A DNA stretch of 64,000 bases, taken from Nitrobacter sp. NHB1 (lineage in GTDB: Bacteria > Pseudomonadota > Alphaproteobacteria > Rhizobiales > Xanthobacteraceae). Position numbers and translations under genes: made by a program. How positions within the stretch are numbered: position 1 is the first letter of the stretch; every line of letters starts with the position of its first letter. Shown piece after piece: positions 1 to 8,766 of this stretch. Location: the NCBI RefSeq assembly GCF_036964665.1, contig NZ_JBAMDA010000001.1:2952001-3016000 (forward strand), in the 5' to 3' direction. Below the pieces are notes generated by a model. That model worked only from the letters and a program-made list of their open reading frames with translations, searched no databases and was not told the origin of the DNA.

Positions 1-1
1 G

Positions 2-973
2 CACCAGGGCGAAAAGACCGAAGTCGGCACGATGGCCGACGCGCTTCAGGTCTTCAAAACCGCGCTGATCGCCAAGAAGGCCGCCGACGAAGCCGCGGCG
101 CATGACGCCGACGCCAAACTCCGGCGCGCCCAGCGCGTCGATACCATCACCGGCCAGTTCGAATCGATGATCGGCGAACTGGTGGGCTCGCTGTCGTCGT
201 CCTCGACCGAACTCGAGGCAGCCGCCAACACCCTGACGACAACGGCAGAGGCCACCGGCCGGACATCCGGCGAAGCGGCCGCTGCCTCGCAGGAAGTTTC
301 CTCCAACGTGCAGTCGGTCGCCAGCGCCACCGAGGAAATTACCTCCTCCGTTCATGAGATCAGCCGGCAGGTCCAGGAGGCGAGCCGCGTCGCCGGCGAC
401 GCCGTCAGGCAGGCTGAAAAAACCGACACCAGCATCGCGGAGCTGTCGCAGGCGGCGGCCCGGATCGGCGATGTCGTCAAGCTGATCACTGCCGTCGCCG
501 AGCAGACCAACCTGCTGGCGCTTAACGCCACCATCGAGGCGGCGCGGGCCGGCGATGCCGGCCGCGGCTTCGCGGTGGTCGCCTCGGAAGTCAAGGCGCT
601 GGCGGCGCAGACCGCGAAAGCAACCGACGAGATCGGCACGCAGATCGCGGGCATGCAGTCCGCGACCCGGGACTCGGTGGCGGCGATCCGCGAAATCGGC
701 ACCACCATCAAGCTGATTTCCGAAATTTCCTCGACGATCGCCGCCGCGGTCGAAGAGCAGGGCGCGGCCACGCAGGAGATCTCCCGTAACGTCCAGCACG
801 CGGCCCAGCGCAGCGGCGAGGTCGCCTCCAGCATCACCGAAGTGAGCCGCGGCGCCGGCGAAACCGGCTCGGCTTCGAGCCAGGTCCTGTCATCGGCGCA
901 GATGCTGTCCACCGAAAGCACCCGCCTGAAAACGGAAGTCGAAACGTTCCTGCACACGGTCCGCGCGGCCTGA
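2..973 (+). CDS. Methyl-accepting chemotaxis protein, C-terminal part (5' end outside window)
   Basis: The reading frame is open from the left edge, so this is the 3' part (323 codons) of a chemoreceptor. The first residues (about 1-20, ending in MADALQVFK) look like the end of a HAMP linker. The rest is the alpha-helical cytoplasmic signalling domain that docks CheA and CheW. The invariant hairpin tip is present as EQTNLLALNATIEAARAG, followed by the GRGFAVVASEVKALA segment. Heptad-rich Ala/Ser/Thr helices lie on both sides. The sensor domain and any membrane segments are outside the window, so the ligand cannot be judged. No chemotaxis genes are adjacent. Confidence 0.95.
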   Translation, partial: HQGEKTEVGTMADALQVFKTALIAKKAADEAAAHDADAKLRRAQRVDTITGQFESMIGELVGSLSSSSTELEAAANTLTTTAEATGRTSGEAAAASQEVSSNVQSVASATEEITSSVHEISRQVQEASRVAGDAVRQAEKTDTSIAELSQAAARIGDVVKLITAVAEQTNLLALNATIEAARAGDAGRGFAVVASEVKALAAQTAKATDEIGTQIAGMQSATRDSVAAIREIGTTIKLISEISSTIAAAVEEQGAATQEISRNVQHAAQRSGEVASSITEVSRGAGETGSASSQVLSSAQMLSTESTRLKTEVETFLHTVRAA

Positions 974-1080
974 TCGCGGAAACGCGGGCGGCATCCGCCG
1001 CCCGCGCGGTCGCGGATGGGCAATGCCGCCCTTTTCGCAGCGACCTCCGACGCTATGTTCTGGATATTCTGGCGATCACA

Positions 1081-1154
1081 GGCGTTTTCGTCACGCGAAC
1101 CGGTGTCCATCCTCGGGGCAAGCCCGAGGACATGCCTCGCACGAAGCGTTCCAG
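1081..1154 (-). repeat. Dispersed intergenic repeat, copy 1 (minus orientation, diverged)
   Basis: Read on the minus strand this has the same order of blocks as the copies at 40637, 46609 and 62760: GAACGCTTCG, then GGCATGTCCTCGGGCTTG, then CCGAGGATGG, ACCGGTTCGCG and GAAAACGC. The terminal hairpin seen in other copies is missing, so it is truncated or diverged. It lies between the chemoreceptor and the first gene of the CO2-concentrating block. The rest of 974-1229 shows no gene. Confidence 0.6.
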
Positions 1155-1229
1155 TCCAAGGTTACCAGCGCCGCTTTCCGGGCCTCGACGACAAGATCAT
1201 ATCGATGTCCCACCCGCTGCCGGCCGCGG

Positions 1230-1523
1230 TTATTCCTCCTCCGACAGCTCGGCGTCCCAGCCACGCGCCTTGGCGCGGGCGATGGCCTCGGCATAGACGC
1301 GGTTGTGGCGCTCGGCCAACTCCGGCGGCAGCGCGCTGGGCAGATTGCCGTACTGATCCCAGAGCTGCTCCACCCTGTTCTTTAGCACCTGCATCTGGCC
1401 AATGCTCCAACCCGCGCAGTCTTGCGTCTCGGGGATGAGACCGAACACGCGCGCATCGAGCACGATGCGCCCGAGCTGGGTGATGCCGTGCCTGTCCTGA
1501 TCGAGTCCGACGTATTTGTTCAT
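1230..1523 (-). CDS. Conserved-looking small hypothetical protein upstream of the dab operon
   Basis: A 97-residue protein starting MNKYVGLDQD and ending in an acidic tail (LSEEE). I do not recognise a named family. It is charged, without membrane segments or signal peptide. A central stretch (VEQLWDQYGNLPSALPPELAERH) and the helix AEAIARAKARGWD suggest a compact helical protein. The frame stays open upstream to 1883, but that extension runs through the AT-rich regulatory region and across the start of dabB, so the ATG at 1523 is chosen; its ribosome site is weak. It is divergent from the dab operon and shares its promoter region, which hints at a role connected with carbon uptake. That link is inference from position only. 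Confidence 0.6.
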   Translation of the reverse strand: MNKYVGLDQDRHGITQLGRIVLDARVFGLIPETQDCAGWSIGQMQVLKNRVEQLWDQYGNLPSALPPELAERHNRVYAEAIARAKARGWDAELSEEE

Positions 1524-1598
1524 GGGAGAGCGCTTGGATAAAAACGAGTTTGCAGAGCGGGCGGTCGCCAAGGATGATATATCAGTTCGCCTTAGGTT

Positions 1599-1631
1599 TT
1601 GAATAAGAAAATCAAATTTTTTCTTATTCAA
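1599..1631. promoter_or_regulatory. 13-bp inverted repeat in the divergent promoter of the dab operon
   Basis: TTGAATAAGAAAA (1599-1611) is matched perfectly by its reverse complement at 1619-1631, with a 7-nt AT-rich centre. It sits in the only strongly AT-rich patch of the 1524-1749 spacer, between the divergent gene starting at 1523 and dabB starting at 1750. An operator for a LysR-type regulator such as the nearby CbbR, or a bidirectional promoter element, would fit. A terminator is less likely because neither flanking gene ends here. Confidence 0.5.
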
Positions 1632-1749
1632 TCCATCCCTTAGGGTGTTACGACCGGTCGTCGGCAGCCAGCCGGGGCTGACGGGAAGAGGGGGCCGCTG
1701 GCCGCTTCGACATTGTGTGCCATCCCGATCGAGCGAGGAGGTGTCTGCC

Positions 1750-3447
1750 GTGGACCAGTGGGTCTCTTGGTGTCTCGTGGCGTTGCCGGCGCTGCCGGCG
1801 CTATCGGCGATCGTCGCCCCGCTGGCCGGAGCCGGCCGCCGGGCACGGGCAGCGCGCATCAGCGTGGCCATGCTCTTTGCCACCTGCGCGGTCGCACTGG
1901 CGTTGCTGGTAGCGGTGCTGCGGGCGCCACAGACCGAGGTGGCGCTGGCGCAGTTCGGGCCAGCGGCTCTGCTGCTCGACCATCTCGCCGTGGCGATGGC
2001 GGTTCTGGTGGCAGCTATCAGCCTGATAGTGCATGTCTACGCCGTGCGCCACATGGCCGACGAGCCCGGCTACGCACGGTTTTTCGCCCTGCTGGACCTG
2101 ATGACGGCCGTGATCCTGCTGATGGTCACCGCCGCCGATCTGCTCACACTGCTGACCGCCTGGTTTTTGATCGGGGTGCTGCTGTTCTTCCTGCTGGGCT
2201 TCGACACCAGCCGCAAGGCTAGCGGCCGCTATGCCTTCTGGACGTTCCTGACCTATCGCGTGGGCGATCTGCCGCTGGTGGGCGCGGCGCTGCTGTTGTG
2301 GCATGGCTATGGCACGGCGCAGTTGCCGGAGCTGTTCGCGCGGATCGGCGCCGATCCGGGCGTGCAACTCGGAGGGATGGCGGTGGTGCCGCTGGCGGCG
2401 CTGCTGCTGGCGCTGGCGGCGTTTGCCCGCTCGGCCCAGTTCCTGTTGCATACCTGGCTACCTTACACCATGGACGGCCCCACACCGGTGTCGGCGCTGA
2501 TGCATGCGGGCATCGTCAACGCCGGGGGATTCCTGTTAAATCGCTTCGCTCCGGTGTTTATCCACGCGCCCGAGGCGCTGCACCTCGCCTTCGTCGTCGG
2601 GGTGGTGACGGCGCTGATCGGCTCGGCGCTGATGCTGACGCAGAACGACGTCAAAAAATCCCTGGGCTATTCCACCATGGGGCAGATGGGCTTCATGATC
2701 ATGGAATGCGGGCTGGGCGCATTTTCGCTCGCCGTCTATCACCTCATCGCACACGGGCTGTTCAAAGCTACGCTGTTTCTAAACGCGGGCAATGTGATCG
2801 GCGACACCCGCCGCGACGATGGCGTGCCGCCCGACGACATCTACACCTTCGTGGTCGAGCGCCGTCCGCTGCGTGCGGTGAAGGTGCCATGGCTGTTGGC
2901 TGCGCTCATCACCGTGCTGGTGCCGGCGCTGATGCTGGGCCTGTCGCACTGGCTGGTGGCGGAGGACTTCTACCGCAAGCAGGGCGCGGTGGTGCTGCTG
3001 TTCTTCGGCTGGGTCACCGGCGCGCAGGTGTTCTTCTCCATTCACAAGCTGCCCAGCGAGAACCCCTGGCGCTCGATGACCATGATCCTTCTGTCCTTCT
3101 TCATCGTGGTGGTAGGCTACACCCTGATCGCGCATGCGTTCGAGACCTTCCTCTACCCGGATCCGGTGCTGCGCGACGCCATCTATGCCGCGGCGGGCAT
3201 CAACGTCCTGGCTTTCGACGTCCTGGTGGTGTTCCTCACCGTGGTGCTGGTCGGCGCCTGGCTGGTGACTTTTTATGCCCAGTCGCTCGAATTGGAGGGG
3301 AAGCCAGGCACGCTGTGGAACGCCATCTACCTCAATCTCTACACCCTGTTTTCGCGAGAGTTCTACGTGCCCGACGTTTACGCCCAACTGGCACGCGGCG
3401 CGCTGGCCGCAAGCAAGCGGGTGAATATCTGGCTGCGCTGGGTCTGA
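1750..3447 (+). CDS. dabB: DabB: proton-channel-like membrane subunit of the bicarbonate uptake complex
   Basis: A 565-residue polytopic membrane protein of the NuoL/MrpA-type antiporter family (PF00361). In DAB complexes this subunit is thought to couple cation flow to inorganic carbon uptake by DabA. Family hallmarks are visible: HTWLPYTMDGPTPVSALMHA, a conserved lysine pair before SLGYSTMGQMGFM, and YHLIAHGLFKATLFLNAG. At least 12 hydrophobic segments are apparent. The frame is open from 1645, but GGAGG at 1737-1741 lies 8 nt before the GTG at 1750, which decides the start. Only 6 nt separate it from the next gene. The pairing with dabA rather than nuo genes argues against respiratory complex I. 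Confidence 0.9.
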   Translation: MDQWVSWCLVALPALPALSAIVAPLAGAGRRARAARISVAMLFATCAVALALLVAVLRAPQTEVALAQFGPAALLLDHLAVAMAVLVAAISLIVHVYAVRHMADEPGYARFFALLDLMTAVILLMVTAADLLTLLTAWFLIGVLLFFLLGFDTSRKASGRYAFWTFLTYRVGDLPLVGAALLLWHGYGTAQLPELFARIGADPGVQLGGMAVVPLAALLLALAAFARSAQFLLHTWLPYTMDGPTPVSALMHAGIVNAGGFLLNRFAPVFIHAPEALHLAFVVGVVTALIGSALMLTQNDVKKSLGYSTMGQMGFMIMECGLGAFSLAVYHLIAHGLFKATLFLNAGNVIGDTRRDDGVPPDDIYTFVVERRPLRAVKVPWLLAALITVLVPALMLGLSHWLVAEDFYRKQGAVVLLFFGWVTGAQVFFSIHKLPSENPWRSMTMILLSFFIVVVGYTLIAHAFETFLYPDPVLRDAIYAAAGINVLAFDVLVVFLTVVLVGAWLVTFYAQSLELEGKPGTLWNAIYLNLYTLFSREFYVPDVYAQLARGALAASKRVNIWLRWV

Positions 3448-3453
3448 ACCGCC

Positions 3454-4212
3454 ATGATCGCACTTCTCCTTGCCTTGATCCTGCTGCCGCTGTTTCCCCT
3501 GAGCCTGTTGGTCAATGCCGTGCTCCAGGCGCTGCCCGTGTGGCTGCGCGTCCCGGTGCTGCTGGCTTTACCCGCAGCGGGCGCACTGCTGCTCGGTCAG
3601 GCGACCGCGCCACCCGCGCCGCTGGCTACCGCGCTGGAGGTCCTCGCGGCGTTCACCGCGCTGCTCTATGCTTGGCGGCTGCTCGCGGTGCGCGAGGTGT
3701 TTATCTGGGCACGGCTGCAGGCCACCTCGGCCTGGCCGCTGGTGTGGCTGGCCTGGCTGCATGGCATGAGTGGTGTGGTACTCGTGCTCGTGGCCCTGGC
3801 GGTGACAATTCCCGCTGCGGTATTGATGATTCTCGGCTGCAGTCTGAGCCGCCGCCTCGGAGGGGCATATCTCGGACTGCGCGGACGTATCGGCGCGGCC
3901 TTTCCGCGCCTGACCGCCGTGTTTGTGGTGGCGCTGATCGCGGCACTGGCGGCGCCGCCGTTTCCCGGATTCTTCGCCATGCTCGCTGTGCTGCAGCAGG
4001 TTCCCGCGGGACTGGCGGCTGTGGTGCTCGCGGTGTGGCTTTTGTGGAGCTGGGCGGCCGGGGTGCTGTGGCAGCACGGCCTGTTCGGCGACGAATGGCC
4101 GCGCGCAACGGGCACGGTTGACCTGTCGCGCAGCGGTGCTGCCCTGTGGCTGGCGCTCGCCGCTGTTGCGGTGTTGGGTTCGATCGGAGGATGGTCATGG
4201 TGGATGCATTGA
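3454..4212 (+). CDS. Small membrane subunit between dabB and dabA
   Basis: A 252-residue, very hydrophobic protein with roughly six to seven predicted membrane helices (for example MIALLLALILLPLFPLSLLV at the N terminus). The pattern APPFPGFFAMLAVLQQVP near residues 168-185 resembles the proton-channel subunits of complex I (PPxxGFxxK type) but lacks the lysine. It therefore looks like a shortened, partly degenerate relative of DabB or NuoM. It starts 6 nt after dabB and overlaps dabA by 16 nt, so the three are translationally linked and it is probably a third component of the transporter. Function is inferred from position and topology. Confidence 0.75.
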   Translation: MIALLLALILLPLFPLSLLVNAVLQALPVWLRVPVLLALPAAGALLLGQATAPPAPLATALEVLAAFTALLYAWRLLAVREVFIWARLQATSAWPLVWLAWLHGMSGVVLVLVALAVTIPAAVLMILGCSLSRRLGGAYLGLRGRIGAAFPRLTAVFVVALIAALAAPPFPGFFAMLAVLQQVPAGLAAVVLAVWLLWSWAAGVLWQHGLFGDEWPRATGTVDLSRSGAALWLALAAVAVLGSIGGWSWWMH

Positions 4213-7200
4213 ACCTCGGGCAGCGTCTGCGGGTGCGCTCGACCGCCTACGTGGCGGGTGAGCCGGTGCCGTTTTTCTGGCCGATGCGCAACTTCATTCA
4301 CCACAACCCGCTCTACGGCCTCGAGCACATGCCTTTCGAGCAGGCGGTGCGCCGCGGTGCGGAGCTGTTCCACGCGCGCATGTTCCTGCCGCGCAGCAAC
4401 TACCAGCACTGGCAGCGCGAGGGTAAGGTGCGGCAGGACACCCTCACCGAGGAGATCGCGCGACGCTCGCAGGCCTTGCCCGCGGTGCCGGGCATCGACT
4501 GGCCACGCTGGCTGCAGGCGCTGATGCGGTTGGCGCATGACCGCGATGTGGTGGTGCCGCGCGTGCGGGCGCAGGACGTCCACGCCGCGCTGCACGGCCA
4601 GCCGCCTTCCACGCAGGCGGTGGACGTTGCCGCGCTGCTGCCAGATCTGGAGCAGCGCCTGCACGCGCGCACGCTGCCCGAAGCGGTCGATGCACTGTGG
4701 GGCACCCGCCTGGCCGACGAGTTCGACGAGCTGGTGATCAAGAGCTGCCTGGATTTCTTCGACGAAGACCAGTCTTCCTGGCGCATGCCCGGGCGCGAGC
4801 GCGGCCTGTTCGCTGCCTGGAGCGAGATCGCGCGGCGCAATGCGCGCATGTTTCTGCGCGGGCTGCACGTGCGCCGCATCCTCGATCGGGTGCAGGACGC
4901 CGAGAGCGCGGTTGTGCACGTCATGGAGGAGATGGGCATCGACGCCGACGACTGGTCGGCCTACTTCACCCGCGAACTCACCCGGCTGCACGGCTGGACC
5001 GGCTTTGTGCGCTGGCGTTCGTCGGCCAAGCACTACTACTGGGCGCAACGCTACCCCGCCGAGGTCGTCGATCTTCTGGCCGTTCGTTTGGTGGTGGGGC
5101 TGGCGCTGCTGCAGGAAAGCGCGCGCCATCGCCGTACGCCGGTTCGGCGCGAGCAGCTCGACGCCTTGCTGCACGAACGCGGCGCGGAATGCCTTCTGCG
5201 CAACGCGTTGCACAGCGGCGAGGTGTTGCCCGATTGGGCGCAGCGCATCGACGACACCTTGTCGCGCGGCGGCGGCAAGCGTTGCGAGGCTCTGCTGCAA
5301 CGCTACTGGCCATTGTGGCAAGCCCGCCAGGGACAGGATCAGGCCGCCGCCTTGCGCGAACTCGCCACCGCGGCGGACGCGACCGCGGCGCTTGAGGCGC
5401 TCTCGCCCGAGGATATCGCGGGACTGATTGAGGGGCTGCAGGAATTCGCGCCGCAGGAGGGCATGGTCTGGACCCTGGCGATGGAGGCGCACTCCATCGA
5501 CTATCTGCTCACGCAGGTGCAAGTGCCGCAGGATCTTGCAGCCGGCAAGCGGCCGTTCGCGCAGGCCTGGTTCTGCATCGACGTGCGCGCCGAGCCCATC
5601 CGCCGCCACCTGGAGCGCGTGGGCGATTACCAGACCTTCGGCATCGCTGGCTTCTTTGGCGTGCCCGTGGGCTTCCTCGGCTACGGCAAGGGCAGCGAGA
5701 GTCACTTCTGTCCGGCGGTGGTCACGCCCAAGAACCTGGTGCTGGAACTGCCCGCCGCACTGGACCCCAACGACGAAGATTTCGTCAGCACCCTCGGCCA
5801 TGTGCTGCACGATCTCAAGAGCTCGGTGCTCTCGCCTTACGTCACGGTGGAGGCGGTGGGCATGCTGTTCGGGCTGGACCTATTCGGCAAGACCCTGGCG
5901 CCGCTGAGCTACAGCCGCTGGCGCAGCCGCATCGATGCCGAAAAGCCAGTCACCCGCCTGTTGGTGGACAAGCTCACCCGCGAGCAGGCCGACTCCATCA
6001 TCCGCACGCTGCAGCGGGCGATGATCGTCAAGGCGCTGCAGGCCGAGCTGCATATCGAGCGCGAGCGGGTGGATGACGACATGATCCGCGAACTGCGCGA
6101 AACCGCGCTGCGCCACCGCGAGGGGCCGACGCGGCTGCGCACGGCCTTCGGCGTGCCGGACAAGCAGGAGGCCGAGTTCATCGACAAGCTGCGCGAGGGC
6201 TACCGCGTCGATGCCGACTACGCCAATTATCAGCTCGTACGGCTGGGGCGCATCGGCTACTCGCTCGACGAGCAGGTCAACTACGTGCACACGGCCCTGA
6301 CCATGATCGGGCTGACCAAGACCTTCTCGCGCTTCGTGCTCATCGTGGGTCACAGCGGGAAGACCGAGAACAACCCGTATGAAGCGGCGCTGGACTGCGG
6401 CGCCTGCGGTGGCGCCAGCGGCCTGGTCAACGCCCGGGTGCTGGCGCAGATGGCCAACAAGGCCGCGGTGCGCGAGCGCCTGCGCGGCATGGGCATCGAC
6501 ATTCCCGATGACACCTGGTTCCTGCCCGCGCTGCACATCACCACCACCGATGCCATCGAGCTGTCCGACCTCGACCTGCTGCCGCCGCGCCACCTGGTCT
6601 ATCTGGATCGTCTGTGCAACGGCCTGCTCGCCGCGTCCAAGCTGGCCGCGGCTGAGCGCATGCCGATGCTGCTGCCCGAGGCGCAGGCGATCGAGCCGGC
6701 GCAGGCCTGGCGCCTGGCACACCGCCTGGCGGTGGACTGGGCGCAGGTGCGGCCGGAATGGGGGTTGTCGAAGAACGTGTACGGCATCGTCGGCCGGCGC
6801 TCGCTTTCAGAGCGTGCCGATCTGCAGGGGCGCCCCTTCCTGATGTCGTACGACTGGCGCTGCGACCCCAAAGGTCGCTTGCTCGAAAACCTGTTGGCAG
6901 CGGCAGTGGTGGTGGGCCAGTGGATCAACCTCGAACACTTCTTCTCCACCGTGGACAATGCTCATCTGGGCAGCGGCAGCAAGGTCTATCACAACGTGGC
7001 CGGGCGCTTCGGCGTGATGACCGGTAACCTGAGCGATCTGCGCACCGGCCTGCCGACGCAGACGGTGATGCGCGAGGGCCAGCCCTACCACGAGCCGATG
7101 CGCATGATCGCGCTGATCGAGGCGCCGCTGGACTTTGCCGGCCGCGCGCTGCAAAGCGTGGTCAAGACCAAGAGCCTGGTGCTCGGCGGGTGGATCCGCG

Positions 7201-7310
7201 CCATCGTCATCGACCCAACCCAGGGCTACAAGCCTTTCGTCTTCAACAATGGCCAGTGGGAGGAGCGTCCGCCCTTGGTCGCTCCGACCGAGGAGGAACA
7301 CGCCGCATGA
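4197..7310 (+). CDS. dabA: DabA: zinc-binding subunit of the inorganic carbon accumulation complex (DUF2309)
   Basis: A 1037-residue protein of the DUF2309/DabA family, a beta-carbonic-anhydrase-like subunit that with DabB drives energy-coupled bicarbonate accumulation. The zinc-site residues known from Halothiobacillus DabA (Cys, Asp two residues on, then His and Cys 15 residues apart) are all visible: C460 and D462 in FCIDVRAEPIRRH, H719 in VGHSGKTENNP, and C734 in DCGACGG. ATG occurs at 4191 and 4197; GGAGG at 4186-4190 gives workable spacing (6 nt) only for 4197. The length is larger than in Halothiobacillus. The stop overlaps the start of the PII-like gene (ATGA). Confidence 0.93.
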   Translation: MVDALNLGQRLRVRSTAYVAGEPVPFFWPMRNFIHHNPLYGLEHMPFEQAVRRGAELFHARMFLPRSNYQHWQREGKVRQDTLTEEIARRSQALPAVPGIDWPRWLQALMRLAHDRDVVVPRVRAQDVHAALHGQPPSTQAVDVAALLPDLEQRLHARTLPEAVDALWGTRLADEFDELVIKSCLDFFDEDQSSWRMPGRERGLFAAWSEIARRNARMFLRGLHVRRILDRVQDAESAVVHVMEEMGIDADDWSAYFTRELTRLHGWTGFVRWRSSAKHYYWAQRYPAEVVDLLAVRLVVGLALLQESARHRRTPVRREQLDALLHERGAECLLRNALHSGEVLPDWAQRIDDTLSRGGGKRCEALLQRYWPLWQARQGQDQAAALRELATAADATAALEALSPEDIAGLIEGLQEFAPQEGMVWTLAMEAHSIDYLLTQVQVPQDLAAGKRPFAQAWFCIDVRAEPIRRHLERVGDYQTFGIAGFFGVPVGFLGYGKGSESHFCPAVVTPKNLVLELPAALDPNDEDFVSTLGHVLHDLKSSVLSPYVTVEAVGMLFGLDLFGKTLAPLSYSRWRSRIDAEKPVTRLLVDKLTREQADSIIRTLQRAMIVKALQAELHIERERVDDDMIRELRETALRHREGPTRLRTAFGVPDKQEAEFIDKLREGYRVDADYANYQLVRLGRIGYSLDEQVNYVHTALTMIGLTKTFSRFVLIVGHSGKTENNPYEAALDCGACGGASGLVNARVLAQMANKAAVRERLRGMGIDIPDDTWFLPALHITTTDAIELSDLDLLPPRHLVYLDRLCNGLLAASKLAAAERMPMLLPEAQAIEPAQAWRLAHRLAVDWAQVRPEWGLSKNVYGIVGRRSLSERADLQGRPFLMSYDWRCDPKGRLLENLLAAAVVVGQWINLEHFFSTVDNAHLGSGSKVYHNVAGRFGVMTGNLSDLRTGLPTQTVMREGQPYHEPMRMIALIEAPLDFAGRALQSVVKTKSLVLGGWIRAIVIDPTQGYKPFVFNNGQWEERPPLVAPTEEEHAA

Positions 7311-7633
7311 ACGCGATCAAACTGCATCCGCTGAAAAAGCTGGAGTTCATTCTCGAAGGCGTGCACAAGGAATTCGTCACCGACTTGCTCGATCGCGCCG
7401 GAGTCAAGGGCTACACCATCGTCGGCAATCTGTCGGGCAAGGGCAGCCACGGCTTGTACGGCGGGCACCTGATGTTCAACGAGGATGACGTCCTCATCAT
7501 GATCATCGCCGCGGTGCCGCAAAGCCTGGCCGATTCGCTGCTCGAGGGTTTTCAGCCGTTTTTCGAGGCCCACTCAGGGGTGATTTTCGTCAGCGACATC
7601 CAGGTCGGCCGCCCGGTCAAGTTCATGGCGTGA
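7307..7633 (+). CDS. PII-like signalling protein of the carboxysome-associated (CPII) type
   Basis: A 108-residue protein with the alternating beta-alpha pattern of the PII superfamily. It begins with LKKLEFILEG, has a central loop KGSHGLYGGHLMF in place of the classical T-loop, and ends VSDIQVGRPVKFM. The uridylylated tyrosine region of GlnB is absent. CPII proteins encoded next to dab/cso genes bind adenine nucleotides and bicarbonate in a characterised relative, and are thought to tune carbon uptake. The start codon overlaps the dabA stop by 4 nt, so the two are coupled. The 3' end overlaps the convergent cbbR gene by 11 nt. Confidence 0.85.
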   Translation: MNAIKLHPLKKLEFILEGVHKEFVTDLLDRAGVKGYTIVGNLSGKGSHGLYGGHLMFNEDDVLIMIIAAVPQSLADSLLEGFQPFFEAHSGVIFVSDIQVGRPVKFMA

Positions 7634-8555
7634 GCGGGACGGGCTGCGGATGCTTGGGCGAGGCCAGCGGGCGTGCCTGCTGGGTAAGGAACGCCAGGAA
7701 GGACTGCGCCACCGCCGACAGCCGCTTGCCCTTGCGGTGCACGACGAACCATTGCCGCACGATCGGAAAGTTCTCCACGTCGAGGGTGACCAGGCGGCGT
7801 GTCGCCAGCTCCAGTTCCAGGGTGTGCAGCGACAGGACGCCCAACCCCAACCCGGCTTCAACTGCCTGCTTGATGGCCTCGTTGCTGCTCATCTCCATCA
7901 CCGAATGGAATTCCACGCCGTGACGCGAAAAATGCCGCTCTGCCGCATTGCGCGTGCCAGAGCCCGGCTCGCGGGTAATGAAGCGCTGGTAACCTAGTTG
8001 TACCAGCGGAATCTGCCGGCGTTCGGCCAGGGGATGCGTGGGCGAGGCGATGACCACCAGCGGGTTGTCGAGGAACCCGCGCGCGACCAGCTCGGCGTCC
8101 TCTGGCGGTTGTCCCATGATGGCCAGATCCTGGTTCGACGCCGAGAGCGTCTCTAGGATATGCGTCTGGTTGGACACTTGCAGCCGCACCTGCACCTTGG
8201 CGTGGCAGGCGCAGAAGGCTGCAATCAGTTTGGGCATGAAGTAGTTGGCCGTGCTGGCCACAGTGAGGTCGAGCTCCCCGCGATGGATGCCACGGAACTC
8301 CTCCATCGCGGACTTGAGGTCGCGCATCTTGGCGCCGATGAGCGTGGCGTGGCGATGCAACTCGCGACCGGCGTCGGTCGGCTGGATCTGTTTTCCGACG
8401 TGGTCGAACAGCGGCACGCCGATCTGCTCTTCCAGATGTCGCATCTGCATCGAGACCGCTGGCTGGGTCAGGTGTAGCGCGTCGGCTGCGCGCGTAAAGC
8501 TCCGCTGACGCACCACCGCGTCGAAGATCTGGAGCTGTCTGAGGGTCAGGTACAT
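7623..8555 (-). CDS. cbbR: CbbR: LysR-type regulator of the CO2 fixation genes
   Basis: A 310-residue LysR-type regulator. The N-terminal winged helix-turn-helix is clear (LRQLQIFDAVVRQRSFTRAA, LTQPAVSMQMRHLEEQIG), followed by a periplasmic-binding-protein-like effector domain. The start at 8555 (MYLTLRQLQ) fits the family; a longer open frame to 8630 would intrude on the operator region. It is divergent from cbbL, the usual arrangement for CbbR, which senses metabolites or redox state in other bacteria. A candidate binding site lies at 8584-8597. The stop lies inside the 3' end of the convergent PII-like gene. Confidence 0.9.
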   Translation of the reverse strand: MYLTLRQLQIFDAVVRQRSFTRAADALHLTQPAVSMQMRHLEEQIGVPLFDHVGKQIQPTDAGRELHRHATLIGAKMRDLKSAMEEFRGIHRGELDLTVASTANYFMPKLIAAFCACHAKVQVRLQVSNQTHILETLSASNQDLAIMGQPPEDAELVARGFLDNPLVVIASPTHPLAERRQIPLVQLGYQRFITREPGSGTRNAAERHFSRHGVEFHSVMEMSSNEAIKQAVEAGLGLGVLSLHTLELELATRRLVTLDVENFPIVRQWFVVHRKGKRLSAVAQSFLAFLTQQARPLASPKHPQPVPLTP

Positions 8556-8583
8556 GGCTGATACATAAGCGGGTCTAATGCAT

Positions 8584-8597
8584 TTAATCAAAAATAA
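8584..8597. promoter_or_regulatory. Candidate CbbR half-site in the cbbR-cbbL spacer
   Basis: TTA-N8-TAA (TTAATCAAAAATAA) matches the TNA-N7/8-TNA core reported for CbbR operators. It lies 29 nt upstream of the cbbR start and about 170 nt before cbbL, in the AT-rich part of the 211-nt spacer (8556-8766). Further TTA/TAA-like steps occur nearby (TTATGCC, TTATCACGG), consistent with a composite recognition and activation site. No unambiguous -35/-10 pair could be fixed. Confidence 0.45.
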
Positions 8598-8766
8598 CAA
8601 TTCGCGTTTATGCCGAGACTCCTTTATCACGGCTCGTGAATCGACGGGCTGTGCTGAAACGCACGAACGTCATCCCCGGGCCGAGTGGGGGGATGGCCCC
8701 CGCATCGCGGTAGGTCCTCACCCGTCGTTCGCTACCGCAAAAGCGCGCATGAAGGAGTCCTCGAAG

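Noticed and set aside
1750-3447. Respiratory complex I subunit NuoL.
   Set aside because: No other nuo genes are present, and the partner is DabA with a full zinc-site set plus a PII-like gene.
2298-4121. A 607-codon plus-strand open frame overlapping dabB and the middle membrane gene.
   Set aside because: It is the alternative frame of two membrane protein genes; the product is Arg-rich with no hydrophobic helices.
3666-5810. A 714-codon open frame on the minus strand across the dab genes.
   Set aside because: It lies antisense to dabA, whose zinc-site and family motifs are clear. The translation is Arg/His/Gln-rich low complexity, typical of a GC-rich shadow frame.
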